Below, piece by piece: positions 34,326 through 47,202 of a stretch of 64,000 nt of DNA. The position numbers were made by a program, and so were the translations under genes. Under the pieces are notes generated by a model. The model made no database searches. It was not told the DNA's origin and was given only the letters and a program-made list of their open reading frames with translations. The stretch is from Anaeramoeba flamelloides (taxonomy: Eukaryota; Metamonada; Anaeramoebidae): positions 744,001 to 808,000 of the forward strand of contig JANTQA010000057.1 of assembly GCA_027625915.1 (NCBI GenBank). The letters run 5' to 3'. Within the stretch, counting starts at the first letter, position 1, and each line of letters starts with the position of its first letter.

Positions 34326-34770
34326 AAAATTGGAAAGCTTTTCTTTAAAATTTTTGGAAAATTAGAATTCTTAGTGAGTAAAATTGAAGAGAACAAAAAA
34401 TAATGTTTATTTGATCTTCAATTGATGATCAAATAAAATTCCAAGAGAAAATAAATATTATATTTCTATAATCATCTTCACCCAACAATATCTTCAAAAT
34501 AACACTTTTTTAGTTGTGAATATTGATTTTGCAATTTTAAAAAAAAATTTGGAAAACAATTAGATTATAAAAAATAATCAGAAAAAAAGAAAAAATGTTA
34601 AAAAATAATTTCAATTTAAAAATTCCAAAATATGTTATTTTTTGTAATATCCATACAAATCCTTTAAATAAATGTGATTCCTCATTTTAACTGTGTCCCT
34701 TTGGCTCGAAAATTGTGTAATTTAAATTTTTAGGAAAAGTTTTCAAGATATAGCATTTATTTATAATTAT
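34195..34770. repeat. Dispersed repeat C, copy 1
   Basis: Matches 42750-43280 in the same orientation. Shared blocks include TTTTCAAATATCAATTATTT, ATACACAT, AATGTT-ATTT, TTTCTATAATCAT and a CCACTCATCACAACTG-like end. It contains an expanded (TA)n run that the other copy lacks. Non-coding, diverged. Confidence 0.5.
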
Positions 34771-34904
34771 CTTCAAAAAATTTAAAATTGAAAATTATAT
34801 TTGGGTCTTCAATAAAAAAAATAAATTGAAAATATTTTTGTAATCATTTAAAAAAGTTTCTTGGTATTTGTTATTTTATTATTTTTTTTTGACACTTTTC
34901 ACTT

Positions 34905-35074
34905 CAAGAAAAAAAGTGAAACAGTGGGAAAATCTAAAACATGATAAGAATCTTGAAATTATTTTTTTAATTATTTAAATAAACATTTCAGTCAAAAACC
35001 GAAACAAAGAAAAAAGTGAAACATCATTTTTTATTATAAAACCTTACTCAAAATGAAAGAAAAGATCTAATTAA

Positions 35075-35109
<35 letters not shown>

Positions 35110-35250
35110 AGACAAAATGAAGAGTTCAATACAAGTACATTACTTTTAACACTATCTTTTGAGATAAATTTATATTTCGAAGATCTCTTTTTAAAAATTT
35201 GCTGAAAGGAAGGTGACTATTTTTGAGATCTTGAGTATCACATATCTTAT
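34905..35250. repeat. GTGAAAC palindromic repeat, copy 3, with a microsatellite inside
   Basis: Contains AAAAAAGTGAAACAGTGGGA and a second AAAAAAGTGAAACATCA, then GACAAAATGAAGAGTTCAAT and TGACTATTTTTGAGATCTTG, as in 60745-61193 and 16765-17175. An (AAAT)n run of about 39 bp has expanded where the other copies read AATAAATGAA. Confidence 0.55.
35072..35110. repeat. (AAAT)n microsatellite
   Basis: About ten perfect AAAT units, inside palindromic repeat copy 3. Confidence 0.9.
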
Positions 35251-35660
35251 TTTAAGAAACAAGATTTTTTTTTAAATTATTTTTGTTTTTTTGATTTGGG
35301 GATGTAAAATATAGAATCCTTATCTTAAATTAATTTATATATTCTTTTAATTGATTTTCCTTTTTTTTTTTCTGTAAAGTTCGAATTAAAAAGCACGTAT
35401 CTCTTTTTTCCTTAAATTGTTATCCGAGAAAATTATTATAATTTTTTATTATAATTTTTGAATAATCATCAAAAAAAAAATCAATTTTAAGAATTAAACA
35501 AATCATTTTTTACTTGAAAAAATATTGTGTTCTTTTCTATCTCAAAATGATTTTTTTTTTTTTTTTTGTATTTTTTTAGATATAAAATATTTTAATTATA
35601 AATCTAAAATGTCTTTTATCATTTGATTGCCATTCAATAACTCTCATTATATATGTATCG

Positions 35661-35696
<36 letters not shown>

Positions 35697-36339
35697 TATA
35701 TAGATTTGATGGTGTAGATTCAATTGCCAACATCGCATCATCTACAAACTTTGTAGATTTTTTTCGAAAATTTTAACTTCTAACCAATTCAAAATATAAC
35801 TAATAAATTAAAATACTATTAAATAAACAAGTCTTCATGGTAAAACTCCTCACAACTTTTTTATTAAAATTAATTGTTCTTTTTATTTATTTTCTAATAT
35901 ATTAACCGATGGTACTATAAACTTAAAGCTGATCAATTTTATCAAAATATTTTCAAGTATCAATGGTAAAATCTATTATTTCGATTTTTTGATAAATATT
36001 TTTTTCTATTCTTAAATTAAATGAATAGAAATTATAAAATATTAAATTTTAAATAAAAAAATACTAAAAAAATTAGTAACTGAACTTGATAATTATGGAA
36101 TAAAAATTCTTGAAAAATATCCCAGTTAGAAATCTCCTTATTTTTCACAGAATTTTTATAAACAAAAAGAAGTAAATCTTTAATTTTACTCTCTTGTTTT
36201 GAATTCTGGAAAGGTTTCATTGGCTTTTTTTTTTAATTTGATAAATTAAAAACAATTGTAAGGAATTTTCTTTTTTTTTTTTTAATCAATATAAAATAAT
36301 CCTTTGGTATTCTTTGGTTTTCTGTTTATTTGAAAAACA

Positions 36340-36490
36340 CTAGATTTTCGAAATAAAACAGAAAATCTCAAGAAAAAATATATACTTGATGGATACTTTC
36401 GTTAGGTTATCCAGAAGTTAAAAGAATAGTGGAAATCTATCGATCATTCTAATAAACCAGAAAAATCTAATAATACATTACGACAAAAGA
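36340..36490. repeat. Fragment of the multi-hairpin GTTAGG family
   Basis: TTTCGTTAGGTTATCCAGAA, then TTAAAAGAAT and ATCTATCGATC, matches the left part of 40596-40880 (GCCGTTAGGTTTTCCAGAAT). AAATAAAACAGAAAATCTCA with TTTTCTGTTTATTTG forms a short stem. Confidence 0.55.
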
Positions 36491-37154
36491 TTTTTAAAAT
36501 GGAAGACCTCCACTATACTTTGTAAAAACGGAACTTTTTCAAATTAATCTAAAGAGATATTCGTATGCTATGAACAAAGATAAAACAAAATCTTGTTAAT
36601 TATGCAAAAAAATCAAAAAAATTGTAAAAAAAATGAAGATTTGGACCGATTTTGATAGAATTCTGGTATATGAAAATTATCCTAACATCTTGTGAACTGA
36701 ATTAAAAAAAAAATCATTTATTTAATATGTTATACAATAATAATAACTTTGATATTATTCGAAAAAAAATTCAATATTTTTATTATCTCTAATGAATAAT
36801 AGGTGAGTTTTTTTAGTCTTTATTAAAATTTGGATATTTTTATTTAGGAATTGGTGTTTATTATTGATTGGCATGGAGTAATGTGAAGTGTCGAGGTTTT
36901 TCTGGTGGATTTTCTGCTTTATCTGTAAAATCTTTTGTTTTTCCAAATAAAAAAAGAAAACTCTAGAATATCTAAACTTCAGTTTTTTCTTTAATTAAAC
37001 AAATAAAAAAAAATAATTTCTGAATTTTTATAATAGTTCTACATTCAAGAAAACCACACATTTATTAATAAGGGGGATTAATAACTCCTCTTTTAAATAA
37101 TAATAAAAAAGAATTTGGTTTTTTAAAACTTATATATTATTTTTTTTTCCATCA

Positions 37155-38135
37155 AATCCTAAAGTACCAATTTTGGAAAGTTTTATTAGAATAGAAAGAG
37201 TTTTTTTTGTACATGAGTCATCTTTTTATGTGGAGAAGATTTGATCTTGAATTTATACCTCGAAGATGTAGTGGTTTTTTTTTTCATTTTTATCTATTGG
37301 TAAACAATGATCATTAACAAAATTAGAGTGAACCAAAGAATAAGATGGTTCCAGCACATAGTTGATTAATATATTATTTTTGTTATACTATTATTTTTTG
37401 AATTGTTTATCAAAAGAATGTTACAAAATAAGGTCTGTTTGAGTTCAAAGAAGGATGTGTTTCAATATTAAACTCCTAAAAATATTTGCAATTACGATTA
37501 TTTAATTTTCAATAAATTGATTTGTGTTGGCTAATCATTTCGTTCGTAGAGTAACATTACTCTTTTGAAAATCTTGTTCGCTTCAATTTGATATTTTTGA
37601 AATTGTTTTTAAATATTAAAAAATCAATACCTAGAGAAAAGGGAAAAAAAAATCAAATGGTCTAACTCTGTTTATTAACTTTTTCGATAAATCGATAATA
37701 AAGTAAAATAAAAGCAGGTAAATAGAAGGATATAATTTTCATTAAAAGTTGGTTTAAATACGATAAAAATTGTAAGAAAAATTTGTATTATAGTTTTCTC
37801 AGACTTTTTGTGTTTTTATTACCTTATTTTTGTTTCAATGTTTTTTATGGATGGAAAATGTAACTTTAAAGTTGTATATTTATCTCTTTAAGTTTGGGTT
37901 CCTTAAGTATTTGAAAGGTAACCTCCCAACTTTTCAATAATCTAGATTTTTTCCTTCAACTGGTGTTTTTTCAAAAAAGTTTATTTATTAATTTGAAAAT
38001 ACAATTAAAGTGAAAAAATGATTTTATCTTCAAGTTAATTTTGTCCTTATTATATCTATCGTTATTGTTTGAGGTAGTGTATTATTGCTACACGACTCTG
38101 AGATTATACAGTTGATTTTAGATCTGCCAACTCTT
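37155..38135. repeat. Dispersed repeat A, copy 1, just upstream of the formin gene
   Basis: About 980 bp aligning with the right two thirds of 59213-60717. Nearly identical islands: CAATATTAAACTCCTAAAAA onward for about 45 bp (37462-37507), CGTAGAGTAACATTACTCTT, TTTTCTCAGACTTTTTGTGT, and CTTCAACTGGTGTTTTTTCA. Between islands the copies are much more diverged. Right end about 230 bp before the formin ATG. Confidence 0.75.
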
Positions 38136-38363
38136 GGATTGGTTGGCCTAAACAAAAGTAGTAGATATAACCAAAATAATGGTTGAAAGTAAATGTCACA
38201 AATTTTAAAAAAAGACTTTTTTACTTTAAATAATCAATTTATTGAATGTTGTGTGAGTTTGAAATAACAGATTGTAGTTATTTTTTAATGTTATCAATTC
38301 CAATGAATTTTTTTCGCTCTTCATTTTTTAAAATTTTTAGTTCTTCTTTCTTTTCAGAAAATA

Positions 38364-41300
38364 ATGTCGAATTGGAAACGTGAAAAAAAAAAAAAACCAA
38401 AAAAGAAAAATAAAAATGCTCAAATGAAAGACTTACCACCAAAACCATCAAAAAAGGAGCTTAATGAACTTTTTGATTTGTTTCTTGTAATTAACCTTTT
38501 CACCTTCCAAATGTGTTCTTTAAATTGGTTATTTTGAAAGAAAAAAAAAAATTTTCTTTTTTTTTAATTCTCTTCCCAACCTTATATTTTTTTACGAATT
38601 TTTTATTTTTCTTTCAAACATCAAAGAAAGATCTCAATTTACCAAAAGACAAAACGGTTATTATGCAATCCTTACCTGAAGACAAAAAATGGGAAATGGT
38701 TTATCACAACAAAACAAAAGTCAAAGTATGCTAATTTTTTTTAGATAACATTTCTTTTTAAATGATTTTTCTTTCAAAACAAAAAAGACTTTCTCTTTAA
38801 GTCTTTTCAAAAAATTCCTTATTGTGAAAATTCATTTTGTGTTGTAAAACAAAAAACAAAAAACACAAAACACATCAACACAAAAAACAAAATAAAAAAC
38901 ACAAAACACAAAACACATCAATACAAAACACAAAACATTCAACAAAACACATGAAAAAATCCACACCAAAAGGAAGAGAAATCAAGTAAACAACCCAAAG
39001 TGTATATCGAAGAGTTAAAAAACAAATTTGAATTAAAGGATTTAACAAGCCTTAGGGTTGATTTAACTTCCAAACCCTTAAGGTGGGTTGAAAACTTTGT
39101 TGATCTCTCGGGTAACGAATTACTGTTATCACTAATTCAGCAATCAATTCAAGGCAACTTCAGCCAAACCAAGCATTGGGATATTTTAAAAGAATTGATT
39201 TGGTCTTTGAGGGCTGTTATGAATAACGCTACGGGGTTGTATTCGATCTTGAATTACCCTGGTGGTGTCGAAACCTTGGCAATGGCTCTGTCGCCACCAA
39301 ATAACTTGATTCGATCAATTGTAATGGAGCTGCTTGCTGCAGTTTCCTTTGTTCCGCCTCTGGGTTATAACCTTGTTTTTGGCTCCTTGGCCAAGTATGC
39401 ACAGGAGTGGGGCGAAAAAAAGTTTTTTGTAATCCTTTCTTTATTAAGAGACAACACAAGCACACCCCTTGAAAAATCCAAAGCTTTGAATTTATTAAAT
39501 GCCTTAGTTCTTGACGACTCTCTTGAAAAAAGGGTTGCAATTAGAATTGAATTAATCGAGGACGGTTTATTTGACATTTTTGAGGTAAGTATCCAATTCA
39601 CTTTATAGTTTTTTTTTTTTATTTCGTGAGAGACCCATTTTAATTTTCAAAAATGTGATTCAAATTTTCGCCAAGAATAAATCTTCACATCGTTTTTCCC
39701 TTTCTTCTTTATCGAGTGTGTTTTACATTTATGTTTTTGCACTAAAAAATATATTCGATACAGATAACACAATTGTTAACTTTGTAAGCAAAGTATTTCT
39801 TCCTTTGAAAAGACTAAATATCAATAATCTCATTTAAATTTGTTAAATTACAGCTTTTTTTTTCTTTGTTTTATTGGATAGTTACCCTAGTTACAGATGT
39901 GTTATCTTGGAAGAATACATATTTTGATCTTGAATATTTAATTTTTTGACTGATTTTCTTGAATTACTAATATTTTCCAATTAAAAAATGAAACTTTTTA
40001 GTTCACATCCCAAAATATTTTTCTAGTATTATAAGTTCAAGACAATCCAAAGATCTTTACAACATCGTTTAGAAATGATATTTTTAGACAATTATATTAT
40101 TCTTCAACTTCGTCAATTCTAAGACAAAATTTTTACTCTTCTAATTTGATTGTAGCAGTTAAAAATAATATTCATTTGGGAACTTGAAATAATAATTTTC
40201 ATTTATTAATTGGAAAATAACAGTATTAATAATCTATACTTGTGAAATTGAAAGAACTTGTATTGCGCTAAAGAGAAAAAATTATTTATTGTTTCAAAAA
40301 CAAATAATCACAAAAATTAGAGCAGTTAATTTTTGAATTTATCATTGATAATAAATACTATTGCACTAGTGTAAATATGAGTGTTGTAAAAAATAGAGTT
40401 TTTAACAACATTCCATATTCACATTTGTGTGGTTAGAAAGAACATATTTTAAAGATATATTTTTTATGATTTTTTTTTTATTGATGAAGAGAGAGATCAA
40501 AGATCCTCTTGCAGCGTTTAGGTTTTTTTAAAATTTTGTTTTGATTTGAAAGTCAATGGATTTCCAAAGCAACAACAAAAAGTAAAAAAAAAAAAACTGC
40601 CGTTAGGTTTTCCAGAATTTAAAAGAATGGAGTAAAATCATAGATTTTATTTATTTCTTTTGAATTAAAAAAAAACGCCGTTAGCTTTTCTTGAGTTTTC
40701 TGTTTATTAGGAAAATCGATAGATTTTCGTTAGGTTTTTTTTACTTTAGAAATAAACCGAAAATTTTAATAAATTTTCTGTTTATTTCTAAAGTAAAAAA
40801 AACCTAGAACACTTTACTAATAAAACAGAAAACTTCAAGAAAAGCTAGGCACTCTACGACACTTGTCGTTAGGTTTTTTTAAAAGTTTTTAATTGATATA
40901 TGTTCTCAAAAATGAAAAGTTCATGTTTATGTGAATCTCTGAAGCAAGTAGTACATTTTTACACTTTTGAATATTTTATTGTATTTAGGATTTTTATATA
41001 AAAAAAACGTTTTTTTTATTCAAATATCTTCATCTTTTAATAAAAAGAAAGGTGGAGCGTATTAATAGAATTATGCAATTCCCAAATAATTAGATTAATC
41101 AAATGAAAAAATCAAAATCAAAATTTCATCAAGAAAAAAGAATTCCAATAGAATATTTTTTTCATCTTAAATTTATTTTAAATTCACTCTCCTCTATATT
41201 ATTCAATTTTCTATTAAGTTTGGCATTTTTAATAATTTTGAAAATTTTAGATTAACAAATGTCATTCTCTTTCTTTCAAAAATTTTTCAAAAATAAAGTT

Positions 41301-44185
41301 TCATTTCGCTCGTCTAATACAGGTTTGTTGAAGACAATCCGATATTTTTCAAATTCTTCTTTCACAACACGAACATGAAAAAATTTTTTCAAAAAAAAAT
41401 TAAACATTTGCTAATTTTTCACTTTTTGATAACTTCACTTATAATAAACACTATTGGTTAATAAGAGATCTTGGATCAAAAAATTATTTTTCGAGATATT
41501 TTACAATTTAAGTTGGTAAATTCAATTTCCCAGGTTCTATTAATATTTTTTTTCAAATTTAATAGTAAAAAATTTGAATATTATTTTTTTTCGCAGTTAA
41601 GAGGTTATAATCATATATTTTAAAAGTATTTTAAATTTAATAAATATCTTTCCAATAGATAACCAATTATATGGAATATTAAAGAATTATTTCTTGATAT
41701 AAATTGGAAAAAATATTTTTTTTTTGATTTTCCGTTAGGTTTTTTTTAATTTTTCTGTTTATTCAAAAAATAAAAAAAACCGCCGTTAGCTTTTCTTGAG
41801 TTTTCTGTTTATTTGTGAAGTGTTCTAGGTTTTTTTGAGGTTTTCTATTTTATTTCAAAAAGTAAAAAAAACCTAACGAAAATCTATTGATTTTCTAAAT
41901 AAATAGAAAACTCAAAAAAACCTAACGAAAAATCGATAGATTTAACAAATAAAACAGAAAACCTCAAGAAAACTTCCGTTAGGTTTTTTTGAATTTAAGA
42001 AATAAACCGAAAATTTCTGAAATTTTCGGTTTATTTCTTAAATTAAAAAAAACCTAGGCACTCTACGGCACTTGACGGACACTCTCAATAATTATCATCA
42101 GGAATTTTTTTCTCTGTTTCAGTTTTATTAGATGAGTACAATGTTTTCAAAACTATTCGTTATTATCTATCAAAGTAAATATCTCCAAGTTGAATTAAAA
42201 TATAATTCATTCTTTAGTTTATTTGGAATTTTTTACCCGAAAAATACCTTTTTTTCTAGACTAGAGACTTTTACAAAAATTGGTTATACTAAAAACAATA
42301 AATACAATAGTTCCATGAATTTGAAGTTCTGGAATTTTGATTATACTTGTGAATAAACTTTATTATTAAAGATGAAAGGTTAAGGAATGGTGTAGTTTTG
42401 TCTAACTTTTTTTTTTCAATTTTATTTTTTCATGCTAGTGAAATAAAGATTGTTTTGATGATTTTTTTCAATTTTAATATGATTATTACAATATCATGCT
42501 ATTTTAAATAAAATTAATTATGAATATTAATTTTCATTTTATTATTTTTTAACTATATGTTATTTTTCTGACAGTTAATCATTTTAAATTCCTTTTTAAT
42601 TTTCAATAAGTTAACCTCCCAAATCTTTAATCCAATTTTCCACTTTAAACTTAATTTTGATAAAAATCTTTGAGAAATATTAATACTGTTTGAATAAGAA
42701 CAAATTGCGTGTTTTTCAAACTAAAATTTATTTCTGACAAAGGGTGACCAAATTTTTTTTTCAAATATCAATTATTTTTTATAATTGAACTTTGAAGAAT
42801 AAATAAAAGAAATATATATAATAGCATACACATTAAAGAATAGTTGGCACCCGTATGTAATCAAATCTAATCAACCAATATAATTTCTAAAATTTTGAAA
42901 AACTCAAATTCTTAGGGATATTTTGAGATATACAATAATGTTCATTTTTATCTCCAAATAAAGATTCAAAAAAAATTCCAATAAAAATCAATATTTTTTT
43001 TCTATAATCATTCTCACTGTTTCAATAACATCATAAGATCATGTTTTTACCCTCATTACTATATATCTTGCAATAAAAAAAACAATTAAGCATGGATTAG
43101 GTATCTCAATAAATCAAAAAAAAAAAAGAAAAAAAGTAAAGAAATAATTATTTTGAATTTACAAAATTAAATTTTTTCTTCTAATATATATTCAAACCCT
43201 TTAAACATATATAATCCACTCATCACAACTGGGCACCTTTGACTGAAAAATATTTTATATTCTTGAAAATATTCCCATATAAATGAAAAAAAAATTACCT
43301 ACACACTTTTTTTGTACAAAACGAGGTACGACCAAATTCAAATAGATTTAATAAAAAATGGACAGTGTAGGCAATATGCTAAACGATTTTTTAATCAATA
43401 AAATACTATTATAAGATTTTCATTCTCTGAGAAATTTTATCAAATTTAGATCTCTTTCAAAAAAATTACATTCAAAAAGAAAAAAATAGCACACCAATTT
43501 TCACCATCTAAAAAATATCATTTAAAATTGAGATCAAAAACTTTGGTATCTTTTATTGAATTAGTGTCTCGCAAAAACAATCATTTTGGATTATTATAAA
43601 GAATCAATTAATCTTCATAAATAAGAATTCTGTATTTTTAAATAGTTCTATTGGAATTAAGTTTAAAAAAGATATTTTAAAATAAATTTGCCACTCTTTT
43701 TAGGAAATATATAAATAGATAGAATTGAAATTTTAATCTTATATTCTCATTATTTTAAAATTTATAAACAGTACTTTTTCAAAACTGAAATTTAACATAA
43801 ATTTTTGTACTTAGTTCTATTTGAAAATTTTCATTTTAATTGTTGTTATTGTTGTCAACTGCCCTGAGGAAAATGTTTCTAAGAGCAAAAAAATGTTTAA
43901 AATATTTATTTTCATTCATTTAAATTGTTGAGCAAATCTTGAAGAGAATAAAATAAAAAGGTTGAAGATTAATCTAACCAAACTTTATCGATAATATTTA
44001 AATTTTCCTTTATTTTTATTTTTTTTTTTTTGGATTTGAATTTATTGTTAATGGTTTAGTGTTAAAAAAACACTTTATCTGATTGAGAAGAAATTTTAAA
44101 CTGACTAAATTCGTCACTTCGAATTCAAAGAGTGGATAAGCACAGTTATTAGAAGCTTTTTAAACTTAATTTAGTTTTTGAAAAT

Positions 44186-44230
<45 letters not shown>

Positions 44231-47202
44231 GATTCCCTTCCGAATAAATAAGAAAGAATGAAAGGCTTTTCTATTAATAATTGTTTTATTAATATTAATA
44301 TAATATAATTTCTTCTACCATTTCTTTTTATAATTTTTATGTATATATATAATAAAAAAACTGATTAATCAACATAAATAATTTCATTTTTCTCAAATAG
44401 TCGTTAAATATTGAAGTTCATCTTGAATTAAAACAGCAAGTTGAAATTTTTAATAATTTATTTACTGAGGATAAAGAAAGGATGATTGATAATTATGGAA
44501 CTGATATTTTCAATTTAGGAAAACCAGAGCAATTAATGAAGCAATTAATTAATGATTTTGCAGAAAGAAATAACGAAGAATTACCAAAAAAATTTTTAAA
44601 TAATTTAATAAAATTAACGTTTAATACTCATTACGATAATGATGAAACCTGGAAAGTCCTTGACGAAATTTTACAATATTCCGTTGACACAAGCGAAATT
44701 GTTGATGAATTTAAAAAGTTTTTAATTTATGGCGAAAAAAAAGAAAAAAGCGAAAAATTACTCCAAGAATCATCTATTAATCAGGTTAAAGTAAATTGGA
44801 ATAGTCAAAAAGAAAAAATACTTTTACAAATTATGAATAAAGATTTTGATAAAGAAAAGATTTTCCGACAAATTGATTTTTCTTTTAAATCCGAGCAAAA
44901 ATCGAATCAAAAAGAAATCGAAGACTTACAAAATGAATTTACACTTCGAAAGCTTCGATACAAGTGGCTTTTACATGAAGTTAAAAAAAAAATTCGTGAG
45001 CATCAAGAAAAAATAAAAAAAAAATTAACAATTCAAGCCAAGCCATTAAACTCTCCACAGAAAACAAAAACAGAAAATATTATTGAGAAAAAATCAAAAT
45101 TAGTTCAAAAAACAGATGAAAAGCAAAAGGGAAAGGGAAAGGGAAGTGGAAAGAAAAAAATAGAAATAGAACTAGAAACAAGCTCAGAAGACGAATTATT
45201 AAAACTGGCGTCTGAAGAGGAAAAATTAAAAAATAAAAATTTATCTAACTCGCCAAGAAAATTAAGTGAAAGGGAATATCTTAAAGAATTGAATCATATG
45301 TTAATACAGGAATCAGGGGAAAAAATCAGAGAAAAGGTCAAAGAAGAAGTCGAGCAATCCATCTTAGAAAAACAAAATATTGGCAAAAAATATGAAGAAA
45401 AAATTAAAGAAGGAAAAAATCGTATTAATGATCTGAATGAACAAATTTTATTATTGCAAAAGGAACTTGAGTATTTAAAAAATCATACAAAAAAAGAAAT
45501 TGATCTAATTAGATCGGAGGAAATTGTTCGAAAAGTTGAGCAGAATTTACCATTAAATAAAAATAATGAAAGCGGGGGGGGCGTGATACCACCACCACCA
45601 ATTATAGGAGGAGGAGGAGGAGGGGGAATACCACCACCGCCAAATATGGGAGGGGGTGGAGGAGGGGGAATACCACCGCCACCAAATATGGGAGGAGGAG
45701 GAGGACTACCACCACCACCAAATTTTGGGAAAGGAGGAGGAGGACTACCACCGCCACCAAATTTTGGAAAGGGGGGGATGATGACCACACAGCAATCAAA
45801 AAAACCCAATCCAAAGCCTAAAGTCCCAATGAAGGCATTCTATTGGACAAAGATCATTGATCGAAATATTAATAAAACAATTTGGAATAATCTTAGTGAT
45901 GAAAAAATCAAAATTGATGAAGACGAATTCATTAAATACTTTAAGCAGGCACCAAAAAAAAGCGAAGAAAAAAACATTAAAAAAAAACCAACCTTAATCT
46001 CGTTTTGTGATCCAAAAACAACTTCAAATTTTGGAATTATTTTGAAAACATTTAAATTGGATTTCAAAGAAATTAAAAAGGCAATCCTCACAGTGAATGA
46101 AAAGGTATTAACTCAGCAACAAATTATTTCAATTGGTAAATTTTTGCCGTCAATTGAAGAATTGAAGGGGCTTGATCATTCGTCTGTTGATCTCAAGAAA
46201 AGGCACCCTGTTGATCGCTTTTTTTTAACAATACGCGACATTCCACATCTACACATTCGAATGAAAGCATTTGAAGCCAAATTTACGTTTACCGAGATCT
46301 ATCCAGACATTGAACCAAAATTGAAAATTCTTGAAAGCGCGATCAAGGAATTGAAATACAGTCAAAATTTAAAAAATGTATTAGAAATTATTTTAGCCTA
46401 TGGTAATTTAATGAATGGCGGCTCTCGCCGAGGCGGCGCCTATGGATTTCGAATCGAATTGCTAAATAAATTGGAAAATACAAAGTCATTGGAAAACAGC
46501 AAAATGACACTCTTACATTTTATTGTTGGCCATATTGAGAAAGAAAAGCCCGAAATAATGGATTTCCAAAAGGAATTAGATCCATGCGAAAATGCATCCA
46601 AAATCAAATTAAGCGACATCGTCAGCAAAATAAATGAAATAAAATCAACGGTAAGTCTTGTCGAAAAGTCATTGGAGCAAGTGGAAATCTTTGGCAAGGA
46701 GGATTTATTTCAAGCCAAGATGAAAAAATTTTATCAGAAGGCGAAAAAGCAATATGACGATCTTGAAATTAGAAGCAAAAATTGCCAAGACGATTATATC
46801 AATTTATTAACCTTTTTTGGTGAAAATGATATGAAGCTTGAAACTACCTCTTTCTTTGCGAGATTCCATAATTTCAAAATTTCCTTCAATAAGGCTCTTC
46901 AGGATAATCGCAAAATGAAAGAAGAGGAAGAAAAAAAAAAGAAAAAGGAAAAAATTATCAAAAAAATGCCAGATACACAAAATAAAGGTTTAATGGATGA
47001 ACTCATTGAATCAATGAAAACCGGAGAAGCATTTAAAATACGATTAAACAATACCTCTTCAATTAGAAAAACGCCCAATCGCACAAGGTTAAATTTCACC
47101 AACCAATTAAGAAAAACTAGCAAATTTACCCCAAAAGAAAGAAATGAGGAAAAAACAGCGCAACATGATTTTAGAAGCATTTTGAAAAAGGTTCGAAAAT
47201 AA
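38364..47202 (+). CDS. Diaphanous-related formin (4 exons, about 1,211 aa)
   Basis: Formins nucleate and processively elongate unbranched actin filaments. Exons: 38364-38486, 38627-38725, about 38973-39584, and 44401-47202, all phase 0 with GT-AG ends; the third acceptor is the least certain. Exons 1-3 give the GTPase-binding domain/FH3 region: ELNELFDLF, LPEDKKWEMVYHN, then LIWSLRAVMNNATGLYSIL. Exon 4 starts SLNIEVHLELKQQVEIFNNL (end of FH3), followed by a coiled coil. The FH1 region at 45571-45780 has five IPPPP/LPPPP runs separated by Gly and binds profilin-actin. FH2 starts at KPKVPMKAFYWTKI (residue about 750), with LAYGNLMNGGSRRGGAYGF as its hallmark. At 46984-47037 NKGLMDELIESMKTGEAF is a diaphanous autoregulatory (DAD) motif followed by basic residues. 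So the protein should be held inactive by DID-DAD contact and opened by a Rho-family GTPase (inference from family). Confidence 0.93.
40596..40880. repeat. Multi-hairpin GTTAGG element, copy 1 (inside the formin intron)
   Basis: An inner stem at 40732-40805 pairs AGGTTTTTTTTACTTTAGAA with its inverse around a 4-base loop, arms about 35 bp, nearly perfect. An outer stem pairs GTTAGCTTTTCTTGAGTTTT (about 40676) with AAAACTTCAAGAAAAGCTAG (about 40830). It ends CTAGGCACTCTACGACACTT. Non-coding. Confidence 0.75.
41728..42090. repeat. Multi-hairpin GTTAGG element, copy 2 (inside the formin intron)
   Basis: The stem at 41981-42055 pairs AGGTTTTTTTGAATTTAAGA with its inverse, with a loop of about 3 bases. 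Further left, CGCCGTTAGCTTTTCTTGAG continues for 33 bases identical to copy 1, and several AACCTAACG / CGTTAGGTT arms alternate. It ends CTAGGCACTCTACGGCACTT. A dense set of competing stems. Confidence 0.75.
42750..43280. repeat. Dispersed repeat C, copy 2
   Basis: Partner of 34195-34770, same orientation. It lacks the long (TA)n run. Non-coding; lies in formin intron 3. Confidence 0.5.

Larger units (their letters stand above)
33603..38363. other. 4.8 kb region before the formin gene
   Basis: Holds dispersed repeat C copy 1, a third copy of the GTGAAAC palindromic repeat, a fragment of the multi-hairpin family and repeat A copy 1 (each listed), plus simple repeats: (TA)n at 34288-34321, (AAAT)n at 35072-35110 and (TA)n at 35662-35693. 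A minus-strand frame at 36220-36032 (MKPFQNSKQESKIKDLLLFV...) has some coding texture but no recognisable family and is not called as a gene. Confidence 0.55.
39585..44400 (+). other. Formin intron 3, 4.8 kb
   Basis: Begins GTAAGT after ...GLFDIFE and ends CTCAAATAG before SLNIEVHLELK; both junctions are phase 0. It contains two multi-hairpin elements, repeat C copy 2, a short hairpin at about 40370-40440 (GTAAATATGAGTGTTGTAAA paired with AACAACATTCCATATTCAC) and a 36-base T run at 44188-44223. No exon-like sequence was found inside. Confidence 0.8.

Noticed and set aside
36032-36220. Minus-strand 62-codon frame starting MKPFQNSKQESKIKDLLL
   Set aside because: Some coding texture and an ATG, but no family, no convincing downstream exon and repeats on both sides.
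45483-45814. Minus-strand Pro/Gly-rich frames inside the formin
   Set aside because: Reverse reading of the FH1 proline/glycine codons.
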